NCBI RefSeq assembly: GCF_001584185.1
Contig: NZ_CP013234.1
Coordinates: 4,960,001-5,024,000 of the forward strand
Length of the DNA stretch: 64,000 bases
Source: Collimonas pratensis
GTDB taxonomy: Bacteria > Pseudomonadota > Gammaproteobacteria > Burkholderiales > Burkholderiaceae_D
Direction of reading: 5' to 3'
Shown: in pieces, positions 36,661 to 45,398 of the stretch
Layout of the letters: each line of letters starts with the position of its first letter
How positions within the stretch are numbered: the first letter of the stretch is position 1
Program-made: the position numbers and the translations under genes
The notes under the pieces: model-generated
What the model was told of the DNA's origin: nothing
The model's database searches: none
The model's input: only the letters and a program-made list of their open reading frames with translations

Positions 36661-39621
36661 TTACTGGCAGGCTTCGCATTCCTCGAAACCAGGATCGCCA
36701 GGACGCATGGTGCATGCCGGGCCATCCAGTTCCTGCGGCGCCGCTTCCACTGCTGCAGTGCCGTATGCCGCAGCCGCGCCACCGCTCATGCCACCATCTA
36801 CCGCTACCGCATTCAGTGCACCGGTTTTCGAGGTCGACTTCTCGGTATGCGTTGCGCCGATGGTACGCAGGTAGTAGGTGGTCTTGAGGCCACGCAACCA
36901 CGCCAGCTTGTAGGTTTCATCCAGCTTCTTGCCGGATGCGCCTGCCATATAGATGTTCAGCGACTGTGCCTGGTCGATCCATTTCTGGCGGCGCGATGCA
37001 GCTTCCACCAGCCAGGACGGCTCCACTTCGAATGCCGTTGCATAGATGTCGCGCAGATCTTGCGGAATGCGGTCGATCTTGGCCAGGCTGCCGTCGAAGT
37101 ACTTGAGGTCGGAGATCATCACTTCATCCCACAGACCGCGTGCTTTCAAGTCACGCACCAGGTATGCATTGATTTCGGTGAACTCGCCGGACAGGTTCGA
37201 TTTCACGTACAGGTTCTGATAAGTCGGTTCGATACATGCCGATACACCGATGATGTTCGAGATCGTCGCTGTCGGTGCAATCGCTACGCAATTCGAGTTG
37301 CGCATGCCGAATTCCTTGATGCGGGCGCGCAGCTGGGTCCAGTCCAGCGCTTCCGACATGTCGGCTTCGAGGTAGCCGCCGCGTTCTTCCGCCAGCAGTT
37401 TCAACGAATCCTGCGGCAGGATGCCACGATCCCACAGGGAACCGCGATAGCTGCTGTAACGGCCGCGCTCTTCCGCCAGTTCGGTCGATGCCCAATAAGC
37501 GTGGTAGCAGACTGCTTCCATCGACGTATCGGCAAATTCAACCGCTGCTTTCGAAGCATAAGGCATACGCATCATGTGCAGGCAATCCTGGAAACCCATG
37601 ATGCCGAGACCGACCGGACGGTGCCGCAGGTTGGAATCGCGCGCCTTCTTCACTGCATAATAGTTAATATCGATCACATTATCCAGCATGCGCATCGCAG
37701 TATTGATGGTTTTCTGCAATTTGGCATGATCCAGCTGGCCGTCTTTCATGTGCGCCGGCAGGTTGACCGAGCCCAGATTGCAGACCGCGATCTCGGATTC
37801 GTTGGTGTTCAGCGTGATCTCGGTGCACAGGTTGGAGCTGTGGACCATGCCGACGTGCTGCTGCGGCGAACGGATGTTGCATGGATCCTTGAAGGTAATC
37901 CATGGGTGGCCGGTTTCAAACAGCATCGACAGCATCTTGCGCCACAGGTCGAGCGCCTGGATCTTCTTGAACAGGCGCAGCTCGCCGCGGGCAGCCTTGG
38001 CTTCGTAGCCGGTATAAGCAGCTTCGAAAGCCTTGCCGACCTTGTCATGCAGGTCCGGCGCATCGCTTGGCGAAAACAGGGTCCATTCGCCCTTTTCCAT
38101 CACGCGCTTCATGAACAGGTCCGGAATCCAGTTGGCGGTGTTCATGTCGTGGGTGCGGCGGCGGTCGTCGCCGGTGTTTTTACGCAGGTCGAGGAATTCC
38201 TCGATGTCCATGTGCCAGGTTTCCAGGTAGGCGCAGACCGCGCCCTTGCGCTTGCCGCCCTGGTTGACCGCCACGGCAGTATCGTTGACTACCTTCAGGA
38301 ACGGCACCACGCCTTGCGACTTGCCGTTGGTGCCCTTGATATGGGCGCCCAGCGAACGCACCGGCGTCCAGTCGTTGCCCAGGCCGCCGGCGTATTTCGC
38401 CAACAGGGCATTTTCCTTGATGGCTTCGTAGATGCCGTCGAGATCGTCGGCCACCGTTGTCAGGTAGCAGGACGACAGCTGCGAGCGCTGGGTGCCGGAG
38501 TTGAACAGGGTCGGCGTCGAGCTCATGAAATCGAAGCTGGACAGCAGGTTGTAGAACTCGATGGCGCGCGTTTCGCGGTCGACTTCGTTCAATGCCAGGC
38601 CCATCGCCACGCGCATGTAGAAAGCCTGCGGCATTTCGATACGGATATCGCGCACGTGCAGGAAATAGCGGTCATACAGCGTTTGCAGGCCGAGGTAACC
38701 GAATTGCAGGTCGCGCTCCGGCTTCAGGGCTTCGCCCAGTTTGGCCAGGTCGAACTGGGCCAGCTTGGCATCCAGCAGATCGGCTTCAATACCCTTTTTA
38801 ATAAATTTCGGGAAATATTCAAGATATTCCGCCGGAGCGTCAGCTTGTGCGACTTCCTTGCCGAACACTTCCTTGCGAATAGTGTGCATCAGCAGACGCG
38901 CAGTAACCGTGCTGTAGGCAGGGTCTTTTTCCATCAGCGCACGCGCCGCCAGGATCGCCGACTTGTGCAGTTCTTCCACCGGCACGCCGTCGTACAGGTT
39001 CTTGACGGTCTCGGCCAGGATGGCTTCGGCGTCGACATGCTTTTCCAGGCCGATGCAGGCCGCAGTAATCAGGTCGCGCACCTGGTTCATGTCCAGCGCG
39101 CGGCGCTGGCCATCTTCAGTGACAAACAGTTCGGCGCCGCCAGCCACCGACTTGGCCGCCGGCTGCTGTTGCGAACGCTCTTCCATGCGCTTGGCGCGAT
39201 ACAGCACGTAGGCACGCGCCACATCGTGTTCGCCGGAGCGCATCAGCGACAGTTCGACCTGGTCCTGGATGTCTTCGATATGGAAAGTGCCGCCGTTCGG
39301 CTGGCGACGCACCAGCGCGGCGACCACGTTCGAGGTCAGCTGTTCGACCAGTTCGCGCACGCGCGCCGATGCTGCACCCTGACCGCCGTTGACGGCGAGG
39401 AAAGCCTTGGTGACCGCGATCGAGATCTTGGATGGCTCAAAGCCGACCACGGCGCCATTGCGACGGATGATTCTGTAGTCGCCAAAACTGCTGGATACCT
39501 TGACGGGAGAGCCGCTACCGGTTGATGACGGAACACCAGCGACTTCGGCTGATGATTTAACGGAAATTTCTTGAGTAGATTGCACTGAGCCTCCCGAGAC
39601 TGTGAAAGCAGGCGAACTCAT
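36661..39621 (-). CDS. nrdA: ribonucleotide reductase class I, alpha subunit
   Basis: Catalytic subunit reducing ribonucleoside diphosphates. The 986-residue protein has an N-terminal ATP-cone (YRIIRRNGAVVGFEPSKISIAVTKAFLAVNG), with what looks like a second degenerate cone-type segment near 170-260, then the catalytic barrel with SSCYLTTV, NLCTEITLNTNESEIAVCNLGSVNL and ISNIIGVSACIEP, and the C-terminal redox pair Cys982/Cys985 (ECEACQ). It is longer than E. coli NrdA (761). The promoter region carries a candidate NrdR box. nrdB follows after two repeats. Confidence 0.97.
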   Translation of the reverse strand: MSSPAFTVSGGSVQSTQEISVKSSAEVAGVPSSTGSGSPVKVSSSFGDYRIIRRNGAVVGFEPSKISIAVTKAFLAVNGGQGAASARVRELVEQLTSNVVAALVRRQPNGGTFHIEDIQDQVELSLMRSGEHDVARAYVLYRAKRMEERSQQQPAAKSVAGGAELFVTEDGQRRALDMNQVRDLITAACIGLEKHVDAEAILAETVKNLYDGVPVEELHKSAILAARALMEKDPAYSTVTARLLMHTIRKEVFGKEVAQADAPAEYLEYFPKFIKKGIEADLLDAKLAQFDLAKLGEALKPERDLQFGYLGLQTLYDRYFLHVRDIRIEMPQAFYMRVAMGLALNEVDRETRAIEFYNLLSSFDFMSSTPTLFNSGTQRSQLSSCYLTTVADDLDGIYEAIKENALLAKYAGGLGNDWTPVRSLGAHIKGTNGKSQGVVPFLKVVNDTAVAVNQGGKRKGAVCAYLETWHMDIEEFLDLRKNTGDDRRRTHDMNTANWIPDLFMKRVMEKGEWTLFSPSDAPDLHDKVGKAFEAAYTGYEAKAARGELRLFKKIQALDLWRKMLSMLFETGHPWITFKDPCNIRSPQQHVGMVHSSNLCTEITLNTNESEIAVCNLGSVNLPAHMKDGQLDHAKLQKTINTAMRMLDNVIDINYYAVKKARDSNLRHRPVGLGIMGFQDCLHMMRMPYASKAAVEFADTSMEAVCYHAYWASTELAEERGRYSSYRGSLWDRGILPQDSLKLLAEERGGYLEADMSEALDWTQLRARIKEFGMRNSNCVAIAPTATISNIIGVSACIEPTYQNLYVKSNLSGEFTEINAYLVRDLKARGLWDEVMISDLKYFDGSLAKIDRIPQDLRDIYATAFEVEPSWLVEAASRRQKWIDQAQSLNIYMAGASGKKLDETYKLAWLRGLKTTYYLRTIGATHTEKSTSKTGALNAVAVDGGMSGGAAAAYGTAAVEAAPQELDGPACTMRPGDPGFEECEACQ

Positions 39622-40105
39622 TACGCCTGCCGTGATTAATTAGAACCGTGGAACCGTTGATGGTTCAGATATTGCCGCTTCTTCTTGCTGCTTGTTGTTG
39701 CTTGTTGTTGCTTATGTTGCTTATATTGCTTCTTGCTGTTCCCTGCTGTTTCCATATTCGTCATTGCGTTGTCGGCGCGCTCTCCGCAGGCTTCATGGCT
39801 GATGCCCAAATCCGGATGACACGAGAAAATTCAACGTTAAAAAGGGGTACGCGATGACCAGCAACCAATGACTGACAACAAATCCAGAGGCCGCTTAGCA
39901 GCCTGTCCGACACCTGCATTTATACTGATATGAGTACAAAAACAAAACACCACAAAGTGGACAGGCCATGCAAAACAAGCCAATGAAGAGATACAAAAAA
40001 ACACTACATATAGGTTTCTGGATTTGATTTTTACTAATTGTAGTACCTAGACCCTGTCGACGCAATCCAAAAATAGGATCTTTTTTATATTCAAAAAGAG
40101 ACTAT
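39622..40105. other. nrdA promoter region
   Basis: 484 bases between ampD and nrdA. It holds a CTTGTTG-type low-complexity tract (about 39675-39755, reading CAACAAG on the nrdA strand), an AT-rich tract, and the candidate NrdR box at 40000-40015 with a weak second site near 39944-39960. Minus-strand TATAAA near 39919 could be a -10. No gene seen. Confidence 0.5.
40000..40015 (-). promoter_or_regulatory. candidate NrdR box
   Basis: On the minus strand AACCTATATGTAGTGT matches the NrdR consensus ACACTATATATAGTGT at 13 of 16 positions by eye. NrdR represses ribonucleotide reductase genes and usually binds paired boxes about three helical turns apart; the partner here is poor and about 54 bases away, which weakens the call. 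Confidence 0.45.
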
Positions 40106-40744
40106 TTAATTGACTTTTTTATCTATGGCAGGAAAGCGCAGGATCGGCTTGCCGGAGATTTCCGGCGCATGCCCGGCTAAGGCTTGCTGGTATTGGGCCC
40201 AGTCAAAAAAGGGACCCGGATCGGTCTTTCTGCCGGGCGCGACATGTTCATGTCCAGCTACCGCGGTCAGTGGATAACGCAATTGCAATGCATGGGTCAA
40301 CGCCGCCAGCGCACCATATTGCATCACGGAAAATTCTTCGAAATCGCTGCCTTCCAGCTCGATCCCGATCGAGAAATCATTGCAACGTTCGCGCCCCTCG
40401 AAACTGGAAACGCCGGCATGCCAGGCCCGCTGATTGGCGGACACGAACTGGATCACGCCGCCGTCGCGCACGATAAGGAAGTGGGAAGAAACCCGCAGCG
40501 GCCGCAGCTGTTCGAAATAAGGATGCGCATCATACGCTAAACGGTTGCCAAACAGGTCAGCGATATACGGGCCGCCGAACTGGCCGGGCGGCAGGCTGAT
40601 GTTATGGATCAGCAGCAGGTCGATGGCACTGCCGGCCGGCCGGTCGTCGCAATTGGGCGACGACTGGCGCACCACCTCATCGGGACGGCACCAGCCGTCG
40701 GCGCCGACTTCGAAGTAGGGATGAAGCGCATTCTGCTCCGTCAT
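40106..40744 (-). CDS. ampD: 1,6-anhydro-N-acetylmuramyl-L-alanine amidase AmpD
   Basis: Cytosolic zinc amidase that strips the stem peptide from recycled anhydro-muropeptides; its loss induces AmpC in some bacteria. The 212-residue protein has LLLIHNISLPPGQFGGPY (zinc His47), the RAWHAGVSSFEGRERCNDFSIGIELEG signature and GHEHVAPGRKTDPGPFFDW with the second His and the Asp ligand. No signal peptide, as expected for AmpD. 12 bases after pilR on the same strand. Confidence 0.95.
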   Translation of the reverse strand: MTEQNALHPYFEVGADGWCRPDEVVRQSSPNCDDRPAGSAIDLLLIHNISLPPGQFGGPYIADLFGNRLAYDAHPYFEQLRPLRVSSHFLIVRDGGVIQFVSANQRAWHAGVSSFEGRERCNDFSIGIELEGSDFEEFSVMQYGALAALTHALQLRYPLTAVAGHEHVAPGRKTDPGPFFDWAQYQQALAGHAPEISGKPILRFPAIDKKVN

Positions 40745-40756
40745 TGTTACCTAGCC

Positions 40757-42241
40757 TTAATCCTGCTCGTGAATCGATAGGCGCTGCATGCGATAGCGCA
40801 ACTGGCGGAAGCTGATGCCCAGCAGGTCGGCCGCCTTGGTCCGGTTAAAATGCGTGCGGGTCAGTGCCCGCCGGATGACATCTCGCTCGATATCATCCAG
40901 GTAGTCCGGCAGCGAGGGCGGCAACTCGGCGCCGCCCGGCAACGCTGCCGCTGCGACAGCAACCGGCTCCAATCCGACCACCGCGATGCCCGCCACACCT
41001 ACGCCAGCATCGGGATAGCCGTCATCCAGGCTTTGCGCTTCCAGCGCACGACTATTGCCGCCGCCCTTGAGGCCGAGATCCGCTACTTCAATCACACCGT
41101 CGTTGGCAAACGCCAGCGCCCGCTCCAGGATATTTTCCAGCTCGCGCACATTGCCCGGAAAGGCATAGGTGCACAAAGCGTCCATGGCTGCCGGCGCCAG
41201 CGTCACCGGCCCCGCCTGCGGTGCAAACACCGACAAGCGCGCCAGCACCGCGCCGATCAGCAAGCCAAGATCGTCCAGGCGCTCCCGCAAAGGCGGCAGT
41301 TTTAATTCGATAACATTCAAACGATAGTACAAATCCTGGCGAAATCTACCTGATTCGACACACTCGGCCAGATTCTGATGGGTAGCGCTGATCAAACGGA
41401 CATCCACCGGCTCTTCCACCGTCGCTCCAACCTTGCGCACGCGCCGCTCCTGGATCGCACGCAACAGCTTGACCTGCATCGCCAGCGGCAGGTCGGCGAC
41501 CTCGTCCAGCAGCAGGGTGCCGCCATTGGCCGCCTGGAAAAATCCTTCGCGGTCGTCGGCTGCGCCAGTAAATGCGCCTTTGCGGTAGCCGAAGAACTCG
41601 GCCTCCATCAAGGCTTCCGGGATGGCGCCGCAATTGACGGCGACAAACGGCTTGTCGGCGCGCGGGCTAAGCGCATGGATATCGCGCGCCGCCAGTTCCT
41701 TGCCGCTGCCGGACTCGCCGGTAATCGCCACCGGCGCCATGCTGCGCGCCAACCGTACAATCTGGGTGCGCAATTCCTGCATGGCGGCGGACTGGCCGAT
41801 CAGGCGCAAGGCGTTGCCACTGCCATTACCGCGCGTTTTGACGTCGCCGGGCTGGCGCGGATTCTCGGCCGGCTTGCCGATGCGCAGCGCCGATTGCACC
41901 ATCAGGCGCAGCTGGTCCAGGGCCACCGGCTTCGACAAATAGTCGAAAGCGCCGGCTTTTAACGCCACCACGGCGTTGTCGGCGCTGCCATAGGCCGTGA
42001 TCACGGCGATCGGAATCACCTTGTCGCCGCTGGTGACTTCGCGCACCAGCTCGATGCCGAGACCGTCCGGCAGCCGCATGTCAGTCAGGATCAGTGCATA
42101 GTCGTTGCTGGCCAGATGGCTGCGCGCGGCGGCCAGGCTGTCAGCGCTGTCGACATCGAGTCCCATCTTGACCAGCGCTATTTCTAGCAGTTCGCGCAGA
42201 TGGGCTTCGTCATCGACGACCAGAATACGGGGTGAAGTCAT
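40757..42241 (-). CDS. pilR: sigma54-dependent response regulator, PilR-like
   Basis: A 494-residue NtrC-family activator. Receiver domain 1-120 with phospho-acceptor Asp54 (ILTDMRLPDG); AAA+ domain with Walker A GESGSGKE, GAFTGA sigma54-contact loop, Walker B-like GGTLLLDEVADLPL; and a Fis-type HTH at the end (ALTRTHFNRTKAADLLGISFRQLRYRMQRL). The HTH and pairing with the upstream kinase match PilR, which activates pilA; no pilus genes are in the window, so the target is by analogy. pilS lies 26 bases upstream. Confidence 0.9.
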   Translation of the reverse strand: MTSPRILVVDDEAHLRELLEIALVKMGLDVDSADSLAAARSHLASNDYALILTDMRLPDGLGIELVREVTSGDKVIPIAVITAYGSADNAVVALKAGAFDYLSKPVALDQLRLMVQSALRIGKPAENPRQPGDVKTRGNGSGNALRLIGQSAAMQELRTQIVRLARSMAPVAITGESGSGKELAARDIHALSPRADKPFVAVNCGAIPEALMEAEFFGYRKGAFTGAADDREGFFQAANGGTLLLDEVADLPLAMQVKLLRAIQERRVRKVGATVEEPVDVRLISATHQNLAECVESGRFRQDLYYRLNVIELKLPPLRERLDDLGLLIGAVLARLSVFAPQAGPVTLAPAAMDALCTYAFPGNVRELENILERALAFANDGVIEVADLGLKGGGNSRALEAQSLDDGYPDAGVGVAGIAVVGLEPVAVAAAALPGGAELPPSLPDYLDDIERDVIRRALTRTHFNRTKAADLLGISFRQLRYRMQRLSIHEQD

Positions 42242-42267
42242 GGCAATGGTCTTTTTTAATAATAGTT

Positions 42268-44007
42268 CTAGTCAGCTAGCGACAGAGGATCACGGGGAGC
42301 AAACGCAATAACAAAACGACCACTCACATGGCTGGAATTCTGTCCTTGAACATCATGCCGGTATTCATAATCAAGTAGTGCGCCGTTATTCAAACACAAT
42401 TCCCGCGCCAAAAACAAGCCCAGCCCGGTGCCCTTGCTGGAGGTAGTGTAAAACGGCTCGAACAAGTGCGCCCGCACCGCCGGCGAAATCGGTTCGCCAT
42501 CGTCCTGTACGTGCAGCTCCAGCCTGCCGGCGACGCTGGACATGACATGCAGGCGCATCCCGCCAGGCTTGCCGCTGGCATAACGCACCGCGTTCGACAG
42601 CAGATTGGTCACCACCTCGCGCAAATGCAGCGGATCGAACCAGACATGGTAGCGGTCATCCAGATCGATCTGGAGGGCAACGGCGCCAGGCGCCACCGCA
42701 TGGGTCTGCTTGAATTCATTGACGATATCGTGCAGCAGCGGCGCCAGCTGAATCGGCTCCAGCTGGCGCTGGGCCTTGCGCGACAGCTTCAAGATATCCT
42801 CGATCATGCGGTCCAGGCGCGCCACATTGTCTTCGACAATCGTCACCAGCCGCGCCTGCGTCTGGCTAGCCACCTCTTCCGACAACAAGGTGGCGGCATA
42901 GGAAATCGAGGCCAGCGGATTGCGCACCTCATGGGCAATGCTGGCAGTCAGGCGGCCCATGGCAGCCAGCTTTAGCTGCTGCGCCTGGTTTTCGATTTCG
43001 CTGACATCCTGCAAAAAAATAACGGCGCGATACTCGCTCAGTTCGCGCATCCTGACCGCGGCAAAGCGTACTTTCAAGTGCGCAGCCAGCTCGCGCCGCC
43101 CGCTCCAGTCTATGAGCGCCGCTTCCTGGCCCAGATCGTCGGTATGCTTGATGGTGACAAATACCGCCTCGCCGACCACCGGCGAACCAGGCTGCGGCAG
43201 ATCGCTGACCCGCGATTCCCAGGCAAACAGCGCATCGGTGATCGGCGCCAGCAAGGCATAGTCGCTCAGCTTATGGCGCGGCTCGTCATCCGACATCGGG
43301 AACGACAGGCCGAGCATGCGTTCCGCCGCCGGGTTGGCCATGATCAGCGTGCCGATCGGATCGACCACCAGCAAGCCGTCGCCCATGTCCTTGATAGCGA
43401 TGCGGTTGATGTCCATCTGCACCCGCAAATCCCTGCCGCGCTGGGTCGCCAGTTCTTCCTGCTTGATCAGCTTGTGCGCCAGGCGGTTGATCACCAGTAC
43501 GGCAAAGAAGAAAGCGCCGCCATACAAGCCGGCCTGCACGGTGGAAATATCCGGGGCGGATTGCAGAATCTGGTAGCCGCTGTCCGCCAGCAGCACCATG
43601 GTCGCGATCGAAACAAAAAACAGCGCCACCAGCAAGGGCGCCAGAATCGCCGCACCTGCCAGCGGGAACAGGTACAGGATCGCCAGGCCGCTTTTGGCGC
43701 CGCCGGCTCCTATATACAGGATCGACACCGCGACCAGGTCCACTGAAATCGGCAACACGATCTGCAGCATGTAATGGCGCCGATGATAGGCGGTCACCAG
43801 CGTAAACAAAACCGCGCACAGCAGATAGACGCCGCAGATCTCGGGTCCGGTGATGAGTTGGGAAAACCATATCTCGCCTTTGCTTTGGCTGCTGACATAG
43901 GCCAGCATCACCATCGCCACCACAATCCGCGTCACGTTAAAGGTTTGCAGCGTACGCCAGAACGTGTCGGGCTTGTCGCCCTGCAAAGTGCGGCTGGAAC
44001 TCGTCAT
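42268..44007 (-). CDS. pilS: sensor histidine kinase, PilS-like
   Basis: A 579-residue membrane kinase: about six spans in residues 25-190, a PAS-like segment (about 205-350), the HisKA motif SIAHEVRNPLASISYAATLL with the phospho-accepting His, and an ATPase domain with N box NLLSNAVRYA and G boxes (DDGEPISPAV, KGTGLGLFLARELC). This architecture and the neighbouring regulator fit PilS of the type IV pilus system. Confidence 0.9.
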   Translation of the reverse strand: MTSSSRTLQGDKPDTFWRTLQTFNVTRIVVAMVMLAYVSSQSKGEIWFSQLITGPEICGVYLLCAVLFTLVTAYHRRHYMLQIVLPISVDLVAVSILYIGAGGAKSGLAILYLFPLAGAAILAPLLVALFFVSIATMVLLADSGYQILQSAPDISTVQAGLYGGAFFFAVLVINRLAHKLIKQEELATQRGRDLRVQMDINRIAIKDMGDGLLVVDPIGTLIMANPAAERMLGLSFPMSDDEPRHKLSDYALLAPITDALFAWESRVSDLPQPGSPVVGEAVFVTIKHTDDLGQEAALIDWSGRRELAAHLKVRFAAVRMRELSEYRAVIFLQDVSEIENQAQQLKLAAMGRLTASIAHEVRNPLASISYAATLLSEEVASQTQARLVTIVEDNVARLDRMIEDILKLSRKAQRQLEPIQLAPLLHDIVNEFKQTHAVAPGAVALQIDLDDRYHVWFDPLHLREVVTNLLSNAVRYASGKPGGMRLHVMSSVAGRLELHVQDDGEPISPAVRAHLFEPFYTTSSKGTGLGLFLARELCLNNGALLDYEYRHDVQGQNSSHVSGRFVIAFAPRDPLSLAD

Positions 44008-44010
44008 GCG

Positions 44011-44277
44011 CTAGGACGCATGCAGGCGGCGGTGTTCGGCGCTGCAAAATACCGCGCCGGAGGTATCGGCCACCGCTTCCGAGGCCGGGAAGTGGATGCC
44101 GCAATGGACGCAGGCCACCATCGCTTCCGCCTGCGCCGGCTCATTGGCGGCCGAGGCAGCGCCACCCGGAAACGGCGATCCGGCCGAGGACGAACGGTCG
44201 CGGCCGAGGTTCTTTTGCAGGCGCTGCAGCCAGACGACCACGGCCAGCACAATGACAATCAAGATGATGAATTTCAT
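44011..44277 (-). CDS. PP0621 family small membrane protein
   Basis: An 88-residue protein with one N-terminal span (MKFIILIVIVLAVVVWLQRL), a Ser/Ala-rich linker and a C-terminal metal-binding-like motif CVHCGIHFPASEAV...FCSAEHRRLH (CxxC then CxxxH). Function unknown. It overlaps the upstream ypjD-type gene by four bases and ends three bases before pilS, so it is embedded in the same operon, the usual Burkholderiales context. Confidence 0.88.
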   Translation of the reverse strand: MKFIILIVIVLAVVVWLQRLQKNLGRDRSSSAGSPFPGGAASAANEPAQAEAMVACVHCGIHFPASEAVADTSGAVFCSAEHRRLHAS

Positions 44278-45083
44278 ACTAATACCCGATGCAACACAAC
44301 TTCAAGCACGAAACGGCTCCCTACATACGCCAATAGCAAAACGGCAAATCCGGTCAAGGTAAAACTGAGCGCGGTGCGGCCGCGCCAGCCCTGCCACCTG
44401 CGGCCGGCCAGCAGCAGGCCGAACAAGGCCCATGACAGCATGGTGAAAATGGTCTTGTGATCCCATTTGAAAGCCTTGTTGAACAGCTCTTCCGAAAACA
44501 CCACGCCTGACAGCACGGTCAGCGTCAGCAGGAAAAACCCGAACGCAATCAGGCGGAACAGCAGTTTTTCCATGGTCAGCAGCGCCGGCAGGCGATCCAG
44601 GGCCAGCCCAAACCAGCCGGCTTTAACGCCGCCCGGCCGGGTATGCAGGCGCGATTCCTGCAACACCATCAGCACCGCATGGAAAGCGGCAATCGTCAGG
44701 GTACTGTAGGCCAGGATGGAAATCACGATATGCCACAGGAAAACCGGCGACTTGCCGTTCAGCGGCACCATATTCCCTGGAAAGATGGCCGGCAGCACCG
44801 CCGCCAGCGCCGCCATCGGCAGCACCAGCACGCGCAGGCCGTCCAGCGTGTAGTTGCGGTTTTCCAGCCAGTAGGCCGCCACCGAGACCCACAAGGTCGC
44901 CGACAGCATCATGGAAAAGCCGACTCGCAACTCTTCCGGCCCAACCACATCGGCCCACAACACGCCGCCGTGCAGCAACCAGGCGGCGGCAACGACAATC
45001 GAAATAGTCTGGCGCCGGCTAGCCGGCAAAAAGGTGCAGCCTATATAGAGCAGCGCCACCAGAACGAAAAGAGATGTTTGCAT
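44274..45083 (-). CDS. cytochrome c assembly (CcsA/YpjD-type) membrane protein
   Basis: A 269-residue protein with about eight membrane segments and the cytochrome C assembly (CcmC/CcsA-like) core: PVFLWHIVISILAYSTLTIAAFHAVLM, LLTLTVLSGVVFSEELF, and FKWDHKTIFTMLSWALFGLLLAGR with the conserved His residues. Such proteins handle haem; the YpjD subgroup next to ffh has no settled function. First gene of the run ypjD-type, PP0621, pilS, pilR, ampD. Divergent from ffh. Confidence 0.88.
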   Translation of the reverse strand: MQTSLFVLVALLYIGCTFLPASRRQTISIVVAAAWLLHGGVLWADVVGPEELRVGFSMMLSATLWVSVAAYWLENRNYTLDGLRVLVLPMAALAAVLPAIFPGNMVPLNGKSPVFLWHIVISILAYSTLTIAAFHAVLMVLQESRLHTRPGGVKAGWFGLALDRLPALLTMEKLLFRLIAFGFFLLTLTVLSGVVFSEELFNKAFKWDHKTIFTMLSWALFGLLLAGRRWQGWRGRTALSFTLTGFAVLLLAYVGSRFVLEVVLHRVLV

Positions 45084-45398
45084 CGTGTAAGTTTACAACA
45101 TGTGGCGTCTGCGCGGCGTGCTCAAACAAGGCGAACATGCATGCCGTCGGCACCCTGTTCCGTTTCTTGCAACTTGAACATCATTTCTGTCTGTTATTTA
45201 ATATGCGCGGCGTTTGCGACTGCTTGCCCCGGAATGCTAGGCGTTTGAGCAGCATCAGGTAAAATGGTGGTTTACAAGCATTACTGTGACCTTCTTACAG
45301 TGATTATTGTGACCTTCTTACAGTGCGCGGGCGTGTCGGCTGCGTGTAAGCTGGGTCACATTGACCGATTGCACCTCTTCTGGAAACGCCGCGTACCC
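45084..45398. other. ypjD-type/ffh divergent spacer
   Basis: 315 bases. Contains the duplicated 23-base sequence (45280-45325) and a TAAAAT (45260-45265) that could be a -10. The ffh frame is open through it but reads as non-conserved. Confidence 0.5.
45280..45325. repeat. tandem 23-base direct repeat upstream of ffh
   Basis: ATTACTGTGACCTTCTTACAGTG and its next-door copy differ at one base (positions 45280-45302 and 45303-45325). Each copy contains the small inverted repeat ACTGT/ACAGT or ATTGT/ACAGT around GACCTTCTT. Ends 73 bases before the ffh ATG. Confidence 0.85.

Noticed and set aside
36847..39525. 892-codon open frame on the plus strand opposite nrdA
   Set aside because: It mirrors the codon pattern of a certain gene (nrdA) in high-GC DNA; its translation has no recognisable domain and no start context.
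39648..39857. 69-codon Leu/Cys-rich frame upstream of nrdA
   Set aside because: Created by the CTTGTTG low-complexity tract; no ribosome-binding site or family.
45264..45398. Extended N-terminus of ffh
   Set aside because: Includes the duplicated 23-base site and is unlike Ffh; the ATG at 45399 gives the standard start.
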